Counted from the stretch's first letter, positions 52,674 through 62,354 are shown. The stretch is DNA of 64,000 nucleotides from JAENWD01 sp963837165 (GCA_963837165.1 CAWIMD010000008.1:28895-92894), one strand, 5' to 3'. Translations and numbers: made by a program. The notes: generated from the sequence alone by a model not told the origin.

Positions 52674-53013
52674 CGATCGCCGGCCGGACCGCCGCCTCCT
52701 GGAGCACTACGAGCAGGCGCTCGAGGCACGCGACCAGCACTACGTCCTCCGGCTGTACCTGACCGGCATGACGCCGCGGTCGGCGCGCGCCCTGACCAAC
52801 CTGCAGGCCATCTGCGGCGAGTACCTCGAAGGCCGGCACGAGCTGCAGGTCGTGGACGTCTACCAGGAGCCCGAGCGGCTCAGCGCCGACCAGATCGTCG
52901 CGGTGCCGACCCTGGTCAAGCTCCTGCCGCCGCCCACGCGCCGCATCGTGGGCGACATGTCCGACGTCGGGCGTGTCCTCGCGGGCCTCGGCGTACCCGA
53001 CGACGGCGAGTGA
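52660..53013 (+). CDS. kaiB: KaiB family protein 2
   Basis: The protein is 117 residues from GTG 52660, overlapping the first kaiB by 14 nt. The core is YVLRLYLTGMTPRSARALTNLQ, LQVVDVYQEPERLSADQIVAVPTLVKLLP, RRIVGDMSDVGRVLAGLGV, with an extra charged N-terminal helix of about 25 residues (RRLLEHYEQALEARD) absent from the first copy. The divergence between the two copies suggests separate partners, one for KaiC and one perhaps for the histidine kinase. Confidence 0.93.
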   Translation: MNAPDDRRPDRRLLEHYEQALEARDQHYVLRLYLTGMTPRSARALTNLQAICGEYLEGRHELQVVDVYQEPERLSADQIVAVPTLVKLLPPPTRRIVGDMSDVGRVLAGLGVPDDGE

Positions 53014-53017
53014 CCAC

Positions 53018-54214
53018 ATGGGCACCGCACGCATCGACCGTCGCGACGACATCGACTCGCTCCGCGCACGGCTCGCCGAGACCGAGGAGATGCTCGAGGC
53101 GATCCGCGAGGGCGGCGTGGACGCCCTCGTGGTGCATGGGGCGTCAGGCAGTCGCGTCTACACCCTGCACAGCGCCGAGGAGCCCTACCGGACACTCGTC
53201 GAGCAGATGCACGAGGGCGCGCTCGTCCTGTCGCGCAGCGGCGACATCCTGTATGCGAACGCCTGCTTCTCCGATCTGGTGGGCGAACCGCTCGAATCGG
53301 TGATGGGCAGCCGCCTGGAGCGCTTCCTGGACCCCGGCGATCACCCCGAGCTCGCCGCGCTGCTGGAGGCGGGCGCCGGACGCCGCCGGTGTACCCTCGT
53401 CGGCAGCCGGAAAATCCCCGTGAGCCTCTCGCTCGGCACGGCCTCGCCGGCAGACCCCGATCGGCTGAACCTGGTCGTGACCGACCTGACCGAGCTGCTC
53501 GAGGCCGACAGCGAGCGGCGCCGCGCCGAGCGCGCCAGCCGATCGAAAGACGAGTTCCTCGCCACGCTCGGGCACGAGCTGCGCTCGCCGTTGAACGCGC
53601 TCAGCAGCGCCGTGCAGATCCTCGAGGAGCGGCCAGGCGATGGGCCGCCGTCCCAGCGGGCTCGCCAGGTGATCTCCCGGCAGGTCCGCCATATCTCCCG
53701 GCTGATTGCCGATCTGCTGGATCTCGAGCGCCTGGCGGCCGGCAAGATCCGGCTCACCAGACAGCCGCTCGACCTGGCCCACACGACCCGGGACGTCGTC
53801 TCCGCATTCATCGAGGGAGACGGCCGGTCCTGGAGCCTCGACGTCGCGGACGCTCGGCTGTGGATCGACGGCGATGCCGTCCGACTCCAGCAGATTCTGA
53901 CCAACCTGCTCACCAACGCCGTGAAGTACACGCCGCCCGAGGGCTCCATCCGCATCGCCCTTCGACACGACGGCAGCGACGTCCTGCTCACGGTGGCCGA
54001 TACCGGCTACGGCATCTCGCCGTCCCTGCTCCCGCACGTGTTCGACCTCTACATGCAGGCCGACCGGACGATAGACCGCGCCGACGGCGGTCTCGGCATC
54101 GGTCTGACGCTGGTGCGCCGGCTGGTCGAGCTCCACGGCGGGACGGTCGCGGCCGCCAGCGACGGCGAGGGCCGCGGCAGCACCTTCAGCATCCGCCTCC
54201 CGCGCCTGCCGTAG
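53018..54214 (+). CDS. PAS sensor histidine kinase of the Kai operon
   Basis: About 398 residues from ATG 53018, four nt after the second kaiB. The N-terminal coiled motif SLRARLAETEEMLEAIREGGVDALVV is followed by a PAS domain (LVEQMHEGALVLSRSGDILYANACFSDLVG). HisKA has the phospho-acceptor His in FLATLGHELRSPLNAL. HATPase_c has N box QILTNLLTNAVKYTPP, G1 DTGYGIS and G2 GGLGIGLTLVRRL. There is no transmembrane helix, so it is a cytoplasmic sensor. It is the likely output or input kinase of the KaiC/KaiB module; no response regulator is adjacent. Confidence 0.95.
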   Translation: MGTARIDRRDDIDSLRARLAETEEMLEAIREGGVDALVVHGASGSRVYTLHSAEEPYRTLVEQMHEGALVLSRSGDILYANACFSDLVGEPLESVMGSRLERFLDPGDHPELAALLEAGAGRRRCTLVGSRKIPVSLSLGTASPADPDRLNLVVTDLTELLEADSERRRAERASRSKDEFLATLGHELRSPLNALSSAVQILEERPGDGPPSQRARQVISRQVRHISRLIADLLDLERLAAGKIRLTRQPLDLAHTTRDVVSAFIEGDGRSWSLDVADARLWIDGDAVRLQQILTNLLTNAVKYTPPEGSIRIALRHDGSDVLLTVADTGYGISPSLLPHVFDLYMQADRTIDRADGGLGIGLTLVRRLVELHGGTVAAASDGEGRGSTFSIRLPRLP

Positions 54215-54235
54215 GAGGCGCGACCCGGCCCCACG

Positions 54236-56714
54236 TCACCCCGTGGGGGAGACGATCACGGTGAGATTCGCGTCCCAGAAACCCGTCGTGTAGAAGAATC
54301 GTCCGATGCCTGCGGCAAGGCACCGGAACCACTGCCCCGTCGTCGGCCAGGTACAGCAGCACGTCCGACCGCAGGTCCCCGTTCAGATCCGCGATCTGCA
54401 CCTGCCACCCCGGCGCCCAGAGCCCGGTCGCGTACGTGAAACCGCCCCCGCCGTTGATGGCCTGCGACCACTCCCCGGTCATGCGGTTGTAGAGGAACAC
54501 GTCGGAGCGGCCGTCACCGTCGAAGTCCGCGAGCGAGACGGTCCAGCCCGGCGCCCAGACGCCGGTGACGTACGTGAACCTCGTCCGCGCATTGGTGCAG
54601 ATGAACCACTGCCCGCTGTCCGGGTCGTACAGGAAGACATCGGCGCGGCCGTCGGCGTTGAAGTCGCCGATGCTGACCTGCCACCGGTCGCGCCAGACGC
54701 CCGGCATCGTCATCCAGCCGGAGACGCCGTCGTTCACGGCCCAGAGCCACGCCCCGGTCAGCGGGTCGTAGAGGAACAGGTCGGCATCGTGGTTGCCGTC
54801 GAGTTCCGCCACGTGGACGTCGAAGCCCGGCGCCCAGACGCCCACGCTGCAGACGAAGTCGCCGGCCGTCGGCGTCAGGCACCGGCCCCACTCGCCGGAC
54901 GCGGGATCGTAGCGGAACACGTCGGTCCGCCCGTCGCCGTCGAGATCGAGCGTGCGCACGTCGAGTCCGGCCGGCCAGAACGACGTGACGTAGCTGAAGT
55001 CCCCGGCCTGGTTGCGCAGAGCCCTGAACCACTGTCCGGTCACCTGGTCGTAGAGGAACAGGTCCGTCAGGCCGTCGCCGTTGAAATCTGCCGGCCGGAT
55101 GGTCCAGCCCGCGTGCCAGGCGCCGTGCAGGCTGCCGGCGGACCCGGCGGTGCCGGTGAGATCCATCGTCCATGCCCCCGTCATCGCCTGGTATGCGAAC
55201 ACGTCGGCTCGCCCGTCGTCGTTGAAGTCGACGCGGGAGGGCGGGCGCACGGCGAGTCTGGGAAGGAAGGTGGCCGAGCAGGTGCGCGCCGACGACAGGG
55301 TGAGCCGGCCGTCCAGGCAGTCGGCGTCCCCGTTCCACCCGGCAAACGTCCAGCCCTGCGCGGGTACGGCCTGCAGCGCCAGCACCGAGCCGGCAACGAC
55401 CGTTCTCGAGCAGGACGTCGTGCAGGTGAAGCCGGCGGGGGCAGCGGTCAGCGAGCCGGCGCCGGCCACCGACAGCGTGAGCACGGCACCCGGTTCGACG
55501 CGGCGAATGCTCCCGCGGAGGTCCACCAGGTACAGCTCGCCGTCGCCGTCCACGTCGATCGAGCTCAGGTTGCCGATGACCGTGGGACCGCCGAGCTCGG
55601 TCGTATGGTCCACGACTCCCGCCGACGACGCCTCACCGGACATGTCGTAGTCCACGGCCATGGACATGAGCTTCCCCGACACGTAGTCGCCGAAGAAGTA
55701 GCGGCCGACATAGGACGCGTCCAGGCGCGTCCCGCGGTACACGAAGCCGCCGGTGACGGCCTGGCCGACGCTGTGCGTGTAGTCGAACACCGGATCGATC
55801 AGCGGGAGGAACGCCGCCGGAAGGACCGGCAGCGCCTCGCCGGCAATCAGGCCCTCCCGGATGCGCCATCCGTAGTTGCGGCCGCCGGCGGCCGCCGGCT
55901 CGATGTCCACTTCCTCGCGCCGTCCCTGGCCGACGTCTCCGATGAAGAGCGCGCCCGTGCCGCCGCGCGACGGGTCGTCGAAGCTGAACTTCCACGGGTT
56001 CCTCACGCCGAAGTCCCAGATCTCGCCGGGCGCCGCCACGGGATCGGCGTCCACGAACGGATTGTCGGGCGGGATGCGGTAGCCGTCCGGATCGGACGCG
56101 TCCACCGACACGTCGATGCGCAGCATCTTGCCGAGGAGCGTATTCGGGTCCTGCGCGCGGTTCCCGGGATCGTTGGCGCTGCCACCGTCTCCCATGCCGA
56201 TGTAGAGGAAGCCGTCGGGGCCGAACCGCACCGTGCCGCCGTTGTGGTTCGCGTACGGCTGCACGATGTAACGCTGTCCGCCGGGCCAGCGCAGGTCGAA
56301 GCGGGATGCCGGATCGGCCGTCAGCGGATCGGCGAAGGACCGGAGGAAGCGCGCGATCACCGTGCGGCCCTGCAGGTCGGTGAAGTCGACGTAGACGCGC
56401 CGGCTGCTCGCGTAGTCGGGGGCAAAGGCCAGTCCCAGCAGTCCCTGTTCCTGGCCGTGCGACACCAGCGCGCTCAGGTCCAGGAAGTCGGCCGCCTGCA
56501 CCGCGCCCGCCTTGAGCACGCGGATCCGGCCGCCCTTCTCGACAATGAGCTGCACCGAGGGGTCGGTGGGGTCCTGGATGAACGCCACGGGCTGGCTGAG
56601 ACCGGAGACGACCACGCGGAGCGCGAGCTGCGCGCGGGCCGGAAGAACGGCCCCCGCGACCAGGCCCGCGGCCAGCGCGCCGCGCAGCGCCCGAACGACG
56701 ACACGAGCTCTCAT
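54236..56714 (-). CDS. PQQ-type sugar dehydrogenase/FG-GAP fusion protein, apparent +1 frameshift near the 3' end
   Basis: The start at 56714 gives a signal peptide (VVVRALRGALAAGLVAGAVLPARA). Residues about 30-420 are a soluble glucose/sorbosone-dehydrogenase-like propeller (QGLLGLAFAPDYASSRRVYV, ANHNGGTVRFGPDGFLYIGMGDGGSANDP, GRNYGWRIREG). A Bacterial-repeat-like linker (WTFAGWNGDADCLDG) follows. Then come six or more repeats of the form DFNGDGxxDLFLYDxxTGxW. The last repeat breaks into an unrelated tail. Removing one base of the C-run at 54335-54338 (plus strand) restores DDGQWFRCLAAG and a stop at 54236, which also removes the antisense overlap with the histidine kinase gene. Confidence 0.88.
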
Positions 56715-56956
56715 GATCACCTTCAGCGTGTCCGGGGGAGGAGGGAGGGCGGACCGCGATCGCCCGCGGTCCGGCGCAAGTATAGCGCGGCAGTGCGGGC
56801 GGGAGGATGGCGGAGATTCCCGCAGCCAGCGGCGAATAGTCCGCATGCCAGCGCCGACGATCTGCTCGTGCGCCCGGGCGCTCCTTCGGCCGGCGAGTCA
56901 GGCGCCGGTCAGCCGGCTAGCAGGATCCTTGCAAGGAGGCCGTGTGGAGGCGACAC

Positions 56957-57169
56957 ATGGCGCAGACACATTCGGTCCCGACGTGTCAGTGGGGGCAGCC
57001 CACGCTGGAGCTGCCGCGGCCGTACTGGTTCCAGGCGGCCGATCACGCGTGGAGCTGCACGCGCCAGGCGCTCCCGAGGGTGCTTCCGGACCCGGACATC
57101 TGCCGCACCTGCGAGGCCTGGGCGCCGGCCGAGGCCACCCTCGTTCATCGCCATCCGTCCAGCACGTAG
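56957..57169 (+). CDS. Small four-cysteine protein
   Basis: The protein is 70 residues with GGAGG at 56946-56950, six nt before the ATG, a strong site for this window. The sequence has Cys in PTCQWGQP, SCTRQ and DICRTCEAW, plus Trp/Pro-rich spacing, and resembles a compact zinc-binding module. No named family is recognised. Its last 25 bp overlap the 3' end of the convergent secreted-protein gene. Confidence 0.6.
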   Translation: MAQTHSVPTCQWGQPTLELPRPYWFQAADHAWSCTRQALPRVLPDPDICRTCEAWAPAEATLVHRHPSST

Positions 57170-57882
57170 CGCACCGGACTGCCCGCCGGCGACACGTCGC
57201 AGCCAAGGCGCCACGACTCGTCGGGCCCGACGCTGAAACTGTCGCTGTTCGTGCCGGGGCTCGCCTGGCCGGCCGTGTCCGTGTACGTCGTCACGTCGGC
57301 CCTGATGGACATCGCGTTCCTGTTCACCAGATAGATCGTGCGGCCCGTGCCGTTGCACGGCCGGCGCTCGTCCCTCGTAAGGACGACGAGCGTCGATTTC
57401 GCGGGCGGCGCCGGCGGAGGTGTCGCGGAAGGGGCGGCATCGTCGAACCACCTGAGCACGGGCTCCGAGAACTTCTTCCGATCCGCGTCGGCGAGCCGCG
57501 CGCCGTGCGCGTCGAGGAGCGCGACCATGTCCTGCAGGACGCGCAGGCCGACGACGGGCGCGGCGGCGCCCGGCGAGGCCGCCTGCTGACCCGCCGGCGC
57601 GTCGAGGACACGCCCGGCGAGGCCCAGGCATCGTTCGAGCGGTGTGACGTCGGGGTCCTCGGCGTTCGGCGCGGCGGGGTCGGCGTGCCTGACCGTCAGC
57701 CAGTACCTGAGCGATGCGACGTCACCGTTGGCGATGGCGGCGTGCAGCTGATTGGCTTCAGCGCGGGGCACGGCCTGGGCCGGGGCTCCCGCCGCAATGC
57801 CGGGCAGGGCGATCAGCAGGCATGCGATGAGGACCGCCGGCGGCGGGCATGCCGCGGTGGCGAGCCGGGCCCTGTGCAACAT
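57145..57882 (-). CDS. Secreted protein of unknown function, ankyrin-like helical start
   Basis: The protein is 245 residues. The start at 57882 is chosen for its signal peptide (PPAVLIACLLIALPGIAAGAPAQA) and a GGGAGG-like site upstream; the open frame before it crosses REP hairpins. Residues about 40-70 (ANQLHAAIANGDVASLRYWLTVRHAD) resemble an ankyrin repeat. The C-terminal part carries two Cys (RRPCNGTG, RLGCDVSP) that could form a disulfide. No family is recognised beyond this. Confidence 0.72.
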   Translation of the reverse strand: MLHRARLATAACPPPAVLIACLLIALPGIAAGAPAQAVPRAEANQLHAAIANGDVASLRYWLTVRHADPAAPNAEDPDVTPLERCLGLAGRVLDAPAGQQAASPGAAAPVVGLRVLQDMVALLDAHGARLADADRKKFSEPVLRWFDDAAPSATPPPAPPAKSTLVVLTRDERRPCNGTGRTIYLVNRNAMSIRADVTTYTDTAGQASPGTNSDSFSVGPDESWRLGCDVSPAGSPVRYVLDGWR

Positions 57883-58022
57883 GGAACACCTGCCTCCCAC
57901 CGTGATTGTAGGCCGAACAGTGTTACGTTTCCGTGCGTGTGATGTGCCCGGTTCAGTGATCGCGTCTGGATTGGTGCTAACCTGCGGTACACGAGGGCGC
58001 GTGACGCATGTCGCGTGACGCA

Positions 58023-58086
58023 TGTAGCGCAGGCCTTCAGGCCTGCCCAGTAGCGTGACACATGTAGCGCAGGCCTTCAGGCCTGC
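58023..58086 (+). repeat. Two tandem REP hairpins overlapping the start of the next gene
   Basis: Two forward copies with GTAGC plus GCAGGCCTTCAGGCCTGC occur in a unit of about 40 bp. The second copy lies inside the 5' end of the reading frame that follows. Confidence 0.85.
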
Positions 58087-60244
58087 CCCGTATCGGGCTT
58101 CCACGACACGCCTGCTCGCCGCCGCGATTCTGTCGAGCGGCGTCGCCGGGGCCGCACAGCAGGTCTACCGCGCCAACGCTGACGTCGTGCTCGTGGACAT
58201 GCGGGTCATGAGAGACGACGCGCAGGTGACCGATCTGCGCGCGGACGAGGTGACCCTTCTCGTGGACGGGACGCCACGTCCCATCCTGTCGCTCGTCTAC
58301 TATCCATCCCCATCTGGCGGCGTCCTCTCTGCCTCGCACCCGGTCGGCGGTCAAATCGCGGGCCGGCCCGACCGTCGCATCGTGCTCGTCGTCCATACCG
58401 CGTCGATCGCCCCGGGAGAGGGCCCAAAAGCCCTGAAGGCGGCGAAGGGATTCATCGAACGTCTTCCGTCGGAATACGCGCTGGCCGTGGTGAGCCTCCC
58501 GCTCGCGCACTTCCCTCCCGAGCACGGCGTGCAGTTCGACCGAGACCGACGGACGTCGCTACGCGCCCTGACCGGCGCGCTGACGCACACCTCGCGAATC
58601 GGTCTGGGCATGGAGAACATGGCAGGCTTTGGCTGCACCGGGGCCGCGGCGTCGGAGGGGTGCGGCGATCCTGGCCAGCCGCTGCTCCCACGCGACCGGC
58701 CCGTCGCTCACGGCATGAGTTCATCCGCGGAGCTGCAGGTGCAGGAGGCCGCGATGCTTCGCGACCTTCAATGGCTGTTCCGCGCCGTGGGCGACGGCCC
58801 GTCCGACGTGGTGGTCATCAGCGGCGGTCTGCCGCGCGAGGAGTCGCTGCGACCCGAGGTGGACCGGACGATCGAGGCGGCGCGTCTCACCGGCGTCCGG
58901 GTCCATGCCCTGACGATGGCCGACCTGACGAACGTGGCATTGCCGGAGGGCGCAGCGCCGACGCCTCCGCGGGCGGATCCCGTGACGGTCGCGTGGCCGG
59001 GCGCGTACGGTCTGCCGGAAGAAACCGGCGGAATCGAGGTGGCGGGCGCGGCGACCGGAGCCCGGTTCTTCACGGAGCTCGCTCACCAGGTTGCCGGCTC
59101 GTACCTGCTCGCCTTCGAGCCGCTGCCCGCGGAGCGGGACGGGCGGCCGCACCGCATCGAGATTCGCACGTCGCGACGTCCGCGGCCGGCCATTCACGCG
59201 CGCAGGGTCTTCGTGATCCAGCCGCCGCCCGTGCCCGTCGCGGAACAGCACGCGGCCGCGCCGTCCGTCACGCCGGGCGAGTCGGCCGGTCCCGGGAAGC
59301 CGCCCGCCGTCGCCCGCGCGCCGGAGCCCGCCGGCTCTGCGCCCGCCGTGGCTCCGGACAGCGGGCGGCCCTCGGTGCCCGCGCTGATCGAGCGTGCAGG
59401 CGAATACGTCGAGCACTTCCAGCAGACCGTCTCAACCGTCGTGGTCGAAGAGCGTGACGTGCAGGTGGTGAAACTGTGGAGTGGCGCTCCGCCGTCGCCG
59501 GGAGACGAGCCGGAGCTGGCGTGGAAGCAGGGCCGCGGCGAACAGCTCGTCAAGCGCCCCCACGGTGCGCTCCGCCGCCGTCAGGTGCGCTCCGACGTGC
59601 TGCTGGTGCAAATACCCGGGAGGGTCTGGGTCGGCTACCGCGACGTGGCCGAAGTGGACGGCAAGGCCGTGCGCGATCGCTCGACGCGCGTGCACGAGCT
59701 CTTCATGTCGGGACGGGCCGCCGATCGCGATCAGCTGCGGCGCATCGCCGACGAGAGCTCGCGCTACAACCTCGGCACCGGCCGGAACTTCAACACCCCG
59801 GCGTTCCCGCTCCAGATCCTGCTGGCGTCGCCGCTCAGCCGCTTCACGTGGACCCGGGAAGCCAGCGATGCCGCAGGCCCGGGCTGCTGCGTCGTGCTCG
59901 CCTTCTCGGAGATCGCGAGCCCCACCATGGTGCGGACGCCGGCCGGTCACGACGTTCCCATGAAGGGCCGACTCTGGATCGAGCCGCGCACGGGGCGGAT
60001 CGCGCGCGCCATGCTCCGGTTCTCGAACCGCGCCGAGGAGATCGACGGCGCCTTCGACGTGACATATGGCGAGCAGGCGGGCCTCGACGTGCTCGTGCCG
60101 AAGCGGCTGTGGGAATGGTATCTGACGCCCGATCCGGAGCGTGCGTTCGGGTTGAGACGAGCCTACGTCGAGGGACAGGCGTCGTACGGCGACCTGCGCC
60201 GGTTCACGGTCACGACGGACGAGGCGGTCAAGCGGATTCCGTGA
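58055..60244 (+). CDS. VWFA-related exported protein whose start lies within a REP element
   Basis: About 729 residues if GTG 58055 is used. The first dozen residues (THVAQAFRPAPYR) are encoded by a REP hairpin. They precede a signal-like segment (TTRLLAAAILSSGVAGAAQQ) that has no other in-frame start before it. The N-domain (VYRANADVVLVDMRVMRDDAQVTDLRADEVTLLVDG) and the VWA-like core (RRIVLVVHTASIAPGEG, VVVISGGLPREESL) are diverged family members. A Pro/Ala linker leads to a C-terminal domain from about 450 (FQQTVSTVVVEERDVQVV, GRLWIEPRTGRIARAMLRF) resembling outer-membrane lipoprotein-sorting folds. Function unknown. Confidence 0.8.
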   Translation: MTHVAQAFRPAPYRASTTRLLAAAILSSGVAGAAQQVYRANADVVLVDMRVMRDDAQVTDLRADEVTLLVDGTPRPILSLVYYPSPSGGVLSASHPVGGQIAGRPDRRIVLVVHTASIAPGEGPKALKAAKGFIERLPSEYALAVVSLPLAHFPPEHGVQFDRDRRTSLRALTGALTHTSRIGLGMENMAGFGCTGAAASEGCGDPGQPLLPRDRPVAHGMSSSAELQVQEAAMLRDLQWLFRAVGDGPSDVVVISGGLPREESLRPEVDRTIEAARLTGVRVHALTMADLTNVALPEGAAPTPPRADPVTVAWPGAYGLPEETGGIEVAGAATGARFFTELAHQVAGSYLLAFEPLPAERDGRPHRIEIRTSRRPRPAIHARRVFVIQPPPVPVAEQHAAAPSVTPGESAGPGKPPAVARAPEPAGSAPAVAPDSGRPSVPALIERAGEYVEHFQQTVSTVVVEERDVQVVKLWSGAPPSPGDEPELAWKQGRGEQLVKRPHGALRRRQVRSDVLLVQIPGRVWVGYRDVAEVDGKAVRDRSTRVHELFMSGRAADRDQLRRIADESSRYNLGTGRNFNTPAFPLQILLASPLSRFTWTREASDAAGPGCCVVLAFSEIASPTMVRTPAGHDVPMKGRLWIEPRTGRIARAMLRFSNRAEEIDGAFDVTYGEQAGLDVLVPKRLWEWYLTPDPERAFGLRRAYVEGQASYGDLRRFTVTTDEAVKRIP

Positions 60245-60317
60245 ACGGGAGCGTCAGGGCGCTTCGGCGACCTCGCTGAAGTTCACACGCTCCAGCCGAC
60301 CTGGTAGTGAGCGAGGG

Positions 60318-60407
60318 TGGCGGAGAGAGTGGGATTCGAACCCACGGTAGAGTTTCCCCTACACACGCTTTCCAAGCGTGCTCCTTCAACCACTCGGACA
60401 TCTCTCC
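60318..60407 (-). tRNA. tRNA-Ser (anticodon GGA)
   Basis: The minus-strand gene is 90 nt including an encoded CCA. Acceptor arms are GGAGAGA and TCTCTCC. The anticodon stem-loop is CGCTTGGAAAGCG with anticodon GGA, a long variable arm (GTGTAGGGGAAACTCTAC) is typical of tRNA-Ser, and the T-loop is GGTTCGAATCC. It marks the border to the less G+C-rich right end. Confidence 0.97.
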
Positions 60408-60936
60408 GTTTAGAATCAATCACTTGCGAGCCGTCTGGAACAGTGTAGCGCAAAACGCTCCTTCAGATGGACCGTTCCGCGAAACGTTTTTCATTCAGCC
60501 ATTTACGGACGGACAGAAATTGATCCACTGAGAAATTGTGATAGACCTCCGAAGGTTCTCGGATCACTTACGGGGATTTCGTTGAGCTACGACGCGATCG
60601 GGTCAATTTGACGGAACGCTCTGGCCGTCGAAAACCCTGACGTTTAGGTCATCGTGACGCGGACACGAATCGGCGCCGCGTATTCCCGTTTCCTCGCGAC
60701 CACGTCACACATTCACTCTGCATGCACCACCTCCTTCGGCAATGGACCCGGACTGTGAGGATGTGTCACAAGCCGCGTCGCCACATGGTCTGTACCAAGC
60801 AAGACCTAGCCGTCGGGGGGCCGTGACGAACTCCTGAGAGGTCGCTGAGAGCCGTTAATTGATCCGCTGATGACCTACCGGGTCGTCGTGGAGGGTGCCG
60901 TCGGGCGGGTCGAAGCACGGTCGACGGAGGCGTAGC
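60408..60936. other. Intergenic region after tRNA-Ser
   Basis: These 529 bp are A+T-richer than the rest, with stop codons in every frame at short intervals. No gene, clear promoter or terminator is recognised. A downstream island boundary or remnant is possible. Confidence 0.5.
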
Positions 60937-62217
60937 ATGTTGGAGCCCAGGGTCGTCGTCGCCAACCGCGAAGATGTGTGGTGGTTGCTGTCTGAAGCCG
61001 CGCAGCTCGAGCACATGATCATGTGCCAGTACCTTTTTGCGGCGTTTAGCCTCAAACAGGGCACCCACGAAGGTCTCACCTCCGAGCAGGCAGAGGTTGT
61101 CGATCGGTGGCGCGAGACGCTGCACAGCATCGCGGTCCAGGAGATGCTGCACTTGGCGCTGGTCGCCAACCTGTCCACGGCAATCGGCGCCGCGCCCACA
61201 CTCGGACGACCCAACTTCCCTCAGCGGTCGGGTTACTTCCCGTCGCCGATCCAGCTGGATCTGCTGCCGTTTGGTGACCAGGCGCTGCAGCATTTTCTGT
61301 ATCTCGAGCGGCCCGAGGGGATGGAGCGTCAGGACGCCGAGGGCTTCGTTCCAACCGCACCCTCGCGCGAGACGCTGGCAACCGCGGAAACCATGCCGCG
61401 CGGTCAGGAGTACGCCACGATCGGCCACCTCTACCGTGGCATCGGCGACGGGCTCCAAACCCTAGTCGCACGGCTCGGCGAGCAGGCGGTGTTTGTCGGT
61501 TCACCGCGCGCCCAGGCGACACCCGAGCTGTTCCACTGGCCGGAACTGGTCGCGGTGACCGATCTCACGTCTGCTTCAGCCGCGGTCGCGGAGATCATCG
61601 AGCAGGGCGAGGGCGCGCGCGGCGATTGGCGCCAAGCGCACTATGGTCGTTTCCTCGCGCTCTTCGAGGAGTATCAGGAATTACGAGCACGTGACGCCTC
61701 GTTCGAGCCGACCCGGCCCGTGCTCGCCGCGTACACGCGCCAGCCATTCGACAACTCGGCGCCGGTACCGATCATTGTCGAACCACGCACCCGCGAGGTG
61801 GCCGAGTTGGCCGCGCTCGCCTACGAGCTGGTTCTGCAGACGCTGACTCGCTTCTTCACACACACTGACGAGACCGACCAACAGCTTGGCACTTTGATCC
61901 GCGTGGCGGTGGGTTTGATGGCAGGCGTGCTCAGCCCTCTGGCAACGGAGCTGACCAGGCTGCCGGTCGGCACGCCGCACGCGGGCTGCACTGCCGGCTT
62001 TGCGTTCGAGATGTTTTACACGTTGGGCAACTTCGTTCCCTGGCGCGAATCGGCTTGGGCCCTACTCCACGAACGCACGTCCCTGCTCGCCGACCGCTGT
62101 ACTGCCGCGGCCGCCGATCCCAACGCGCCCGAAGGAGTTCGCCACGCCCAGCAACGCGCCACCGCACTCGCGGCACTCCTGGCCGCCCACGTCCCTGCCG
62201 CCGTACGCCCCGTCTGA
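60937..62217 (+). CDS. Ferritin-like protein (VioB/iminophenyl-pyruvate dimer synthase-related domain)
   Basis: The protein is 426 residues. ATG 60937 is preceded by GGAGG. The N-terminal half has ferritin-like helices with Glu/His motifs AAQLEHMIMCQYLFAAFSLK and HSIAVQEMLHLALVANLSTAIG, as in the Ferritin-like domain of VioB-type proteins. RSGYFPSPIQLDLLPFG and the helical second half (ELAALAYELVLQTLTRFFTH, GVLSPLATELTRLPVG) fit the same family. The reaction is unknown outside violacein-type pathways. Codon use looks less G/C-biased than upstream genes, consistent with acquisition. Confidence 0.82.
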   Translation: MLEPRVVVANREDVWWLLSEAAQLEHMIMCQYLFAAFSLKQGTHEGLTSEQAEVVDRWRETLHSIAVQEMLHLALVANLSTAIGAAPTLGRPNFPQRSGYFPSPIQLDLLPFGDQALQHFLYLERPEGMERQDAEGFVPTAPSRETLATAETMPRGQEYATIGHLYRGIGDGLQTLVARLGEQAVFVGSPRAQATPELFHWPELVAVTDLTSASAAVAEIIEQGEGARGDWRQAHYGRFLALFEEYQELRARDASFEPTRPVLAAYTRQPFDNSAPVPIIVEPRTREVAELAALAYELVLQTLTRFFTHTDETDQQLGTLIRVAVGLMAGVLSPLATELTRLPVGTPHAGCTAGFAFEMFYTLGNFVPWRESAWALLHERTSLLADRCTAAAADPNAPEGVRHAQQRATALAALLAAHVPAAVRPV

Positions 62218-62354
62218 CCCAACCGGTTCGCTAGCGCAAATGAGTAAGAAAACTGGCGCACATCGTCCGACGATCACGTCCGGCGCTTCCATCGCCGCGA
62301 GGTGCGCGGCCCGTGACAAGTCCGGCCACGTCGCGGAGACAAACCGCATCCAAC

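Noticed and set aside
60766..61458. A 230-codon minus-strand frame over the VioB-like gene
   Set aside because: The plus strand has a good ribosome-binding site and recognisable domain; the minus frame has neither.
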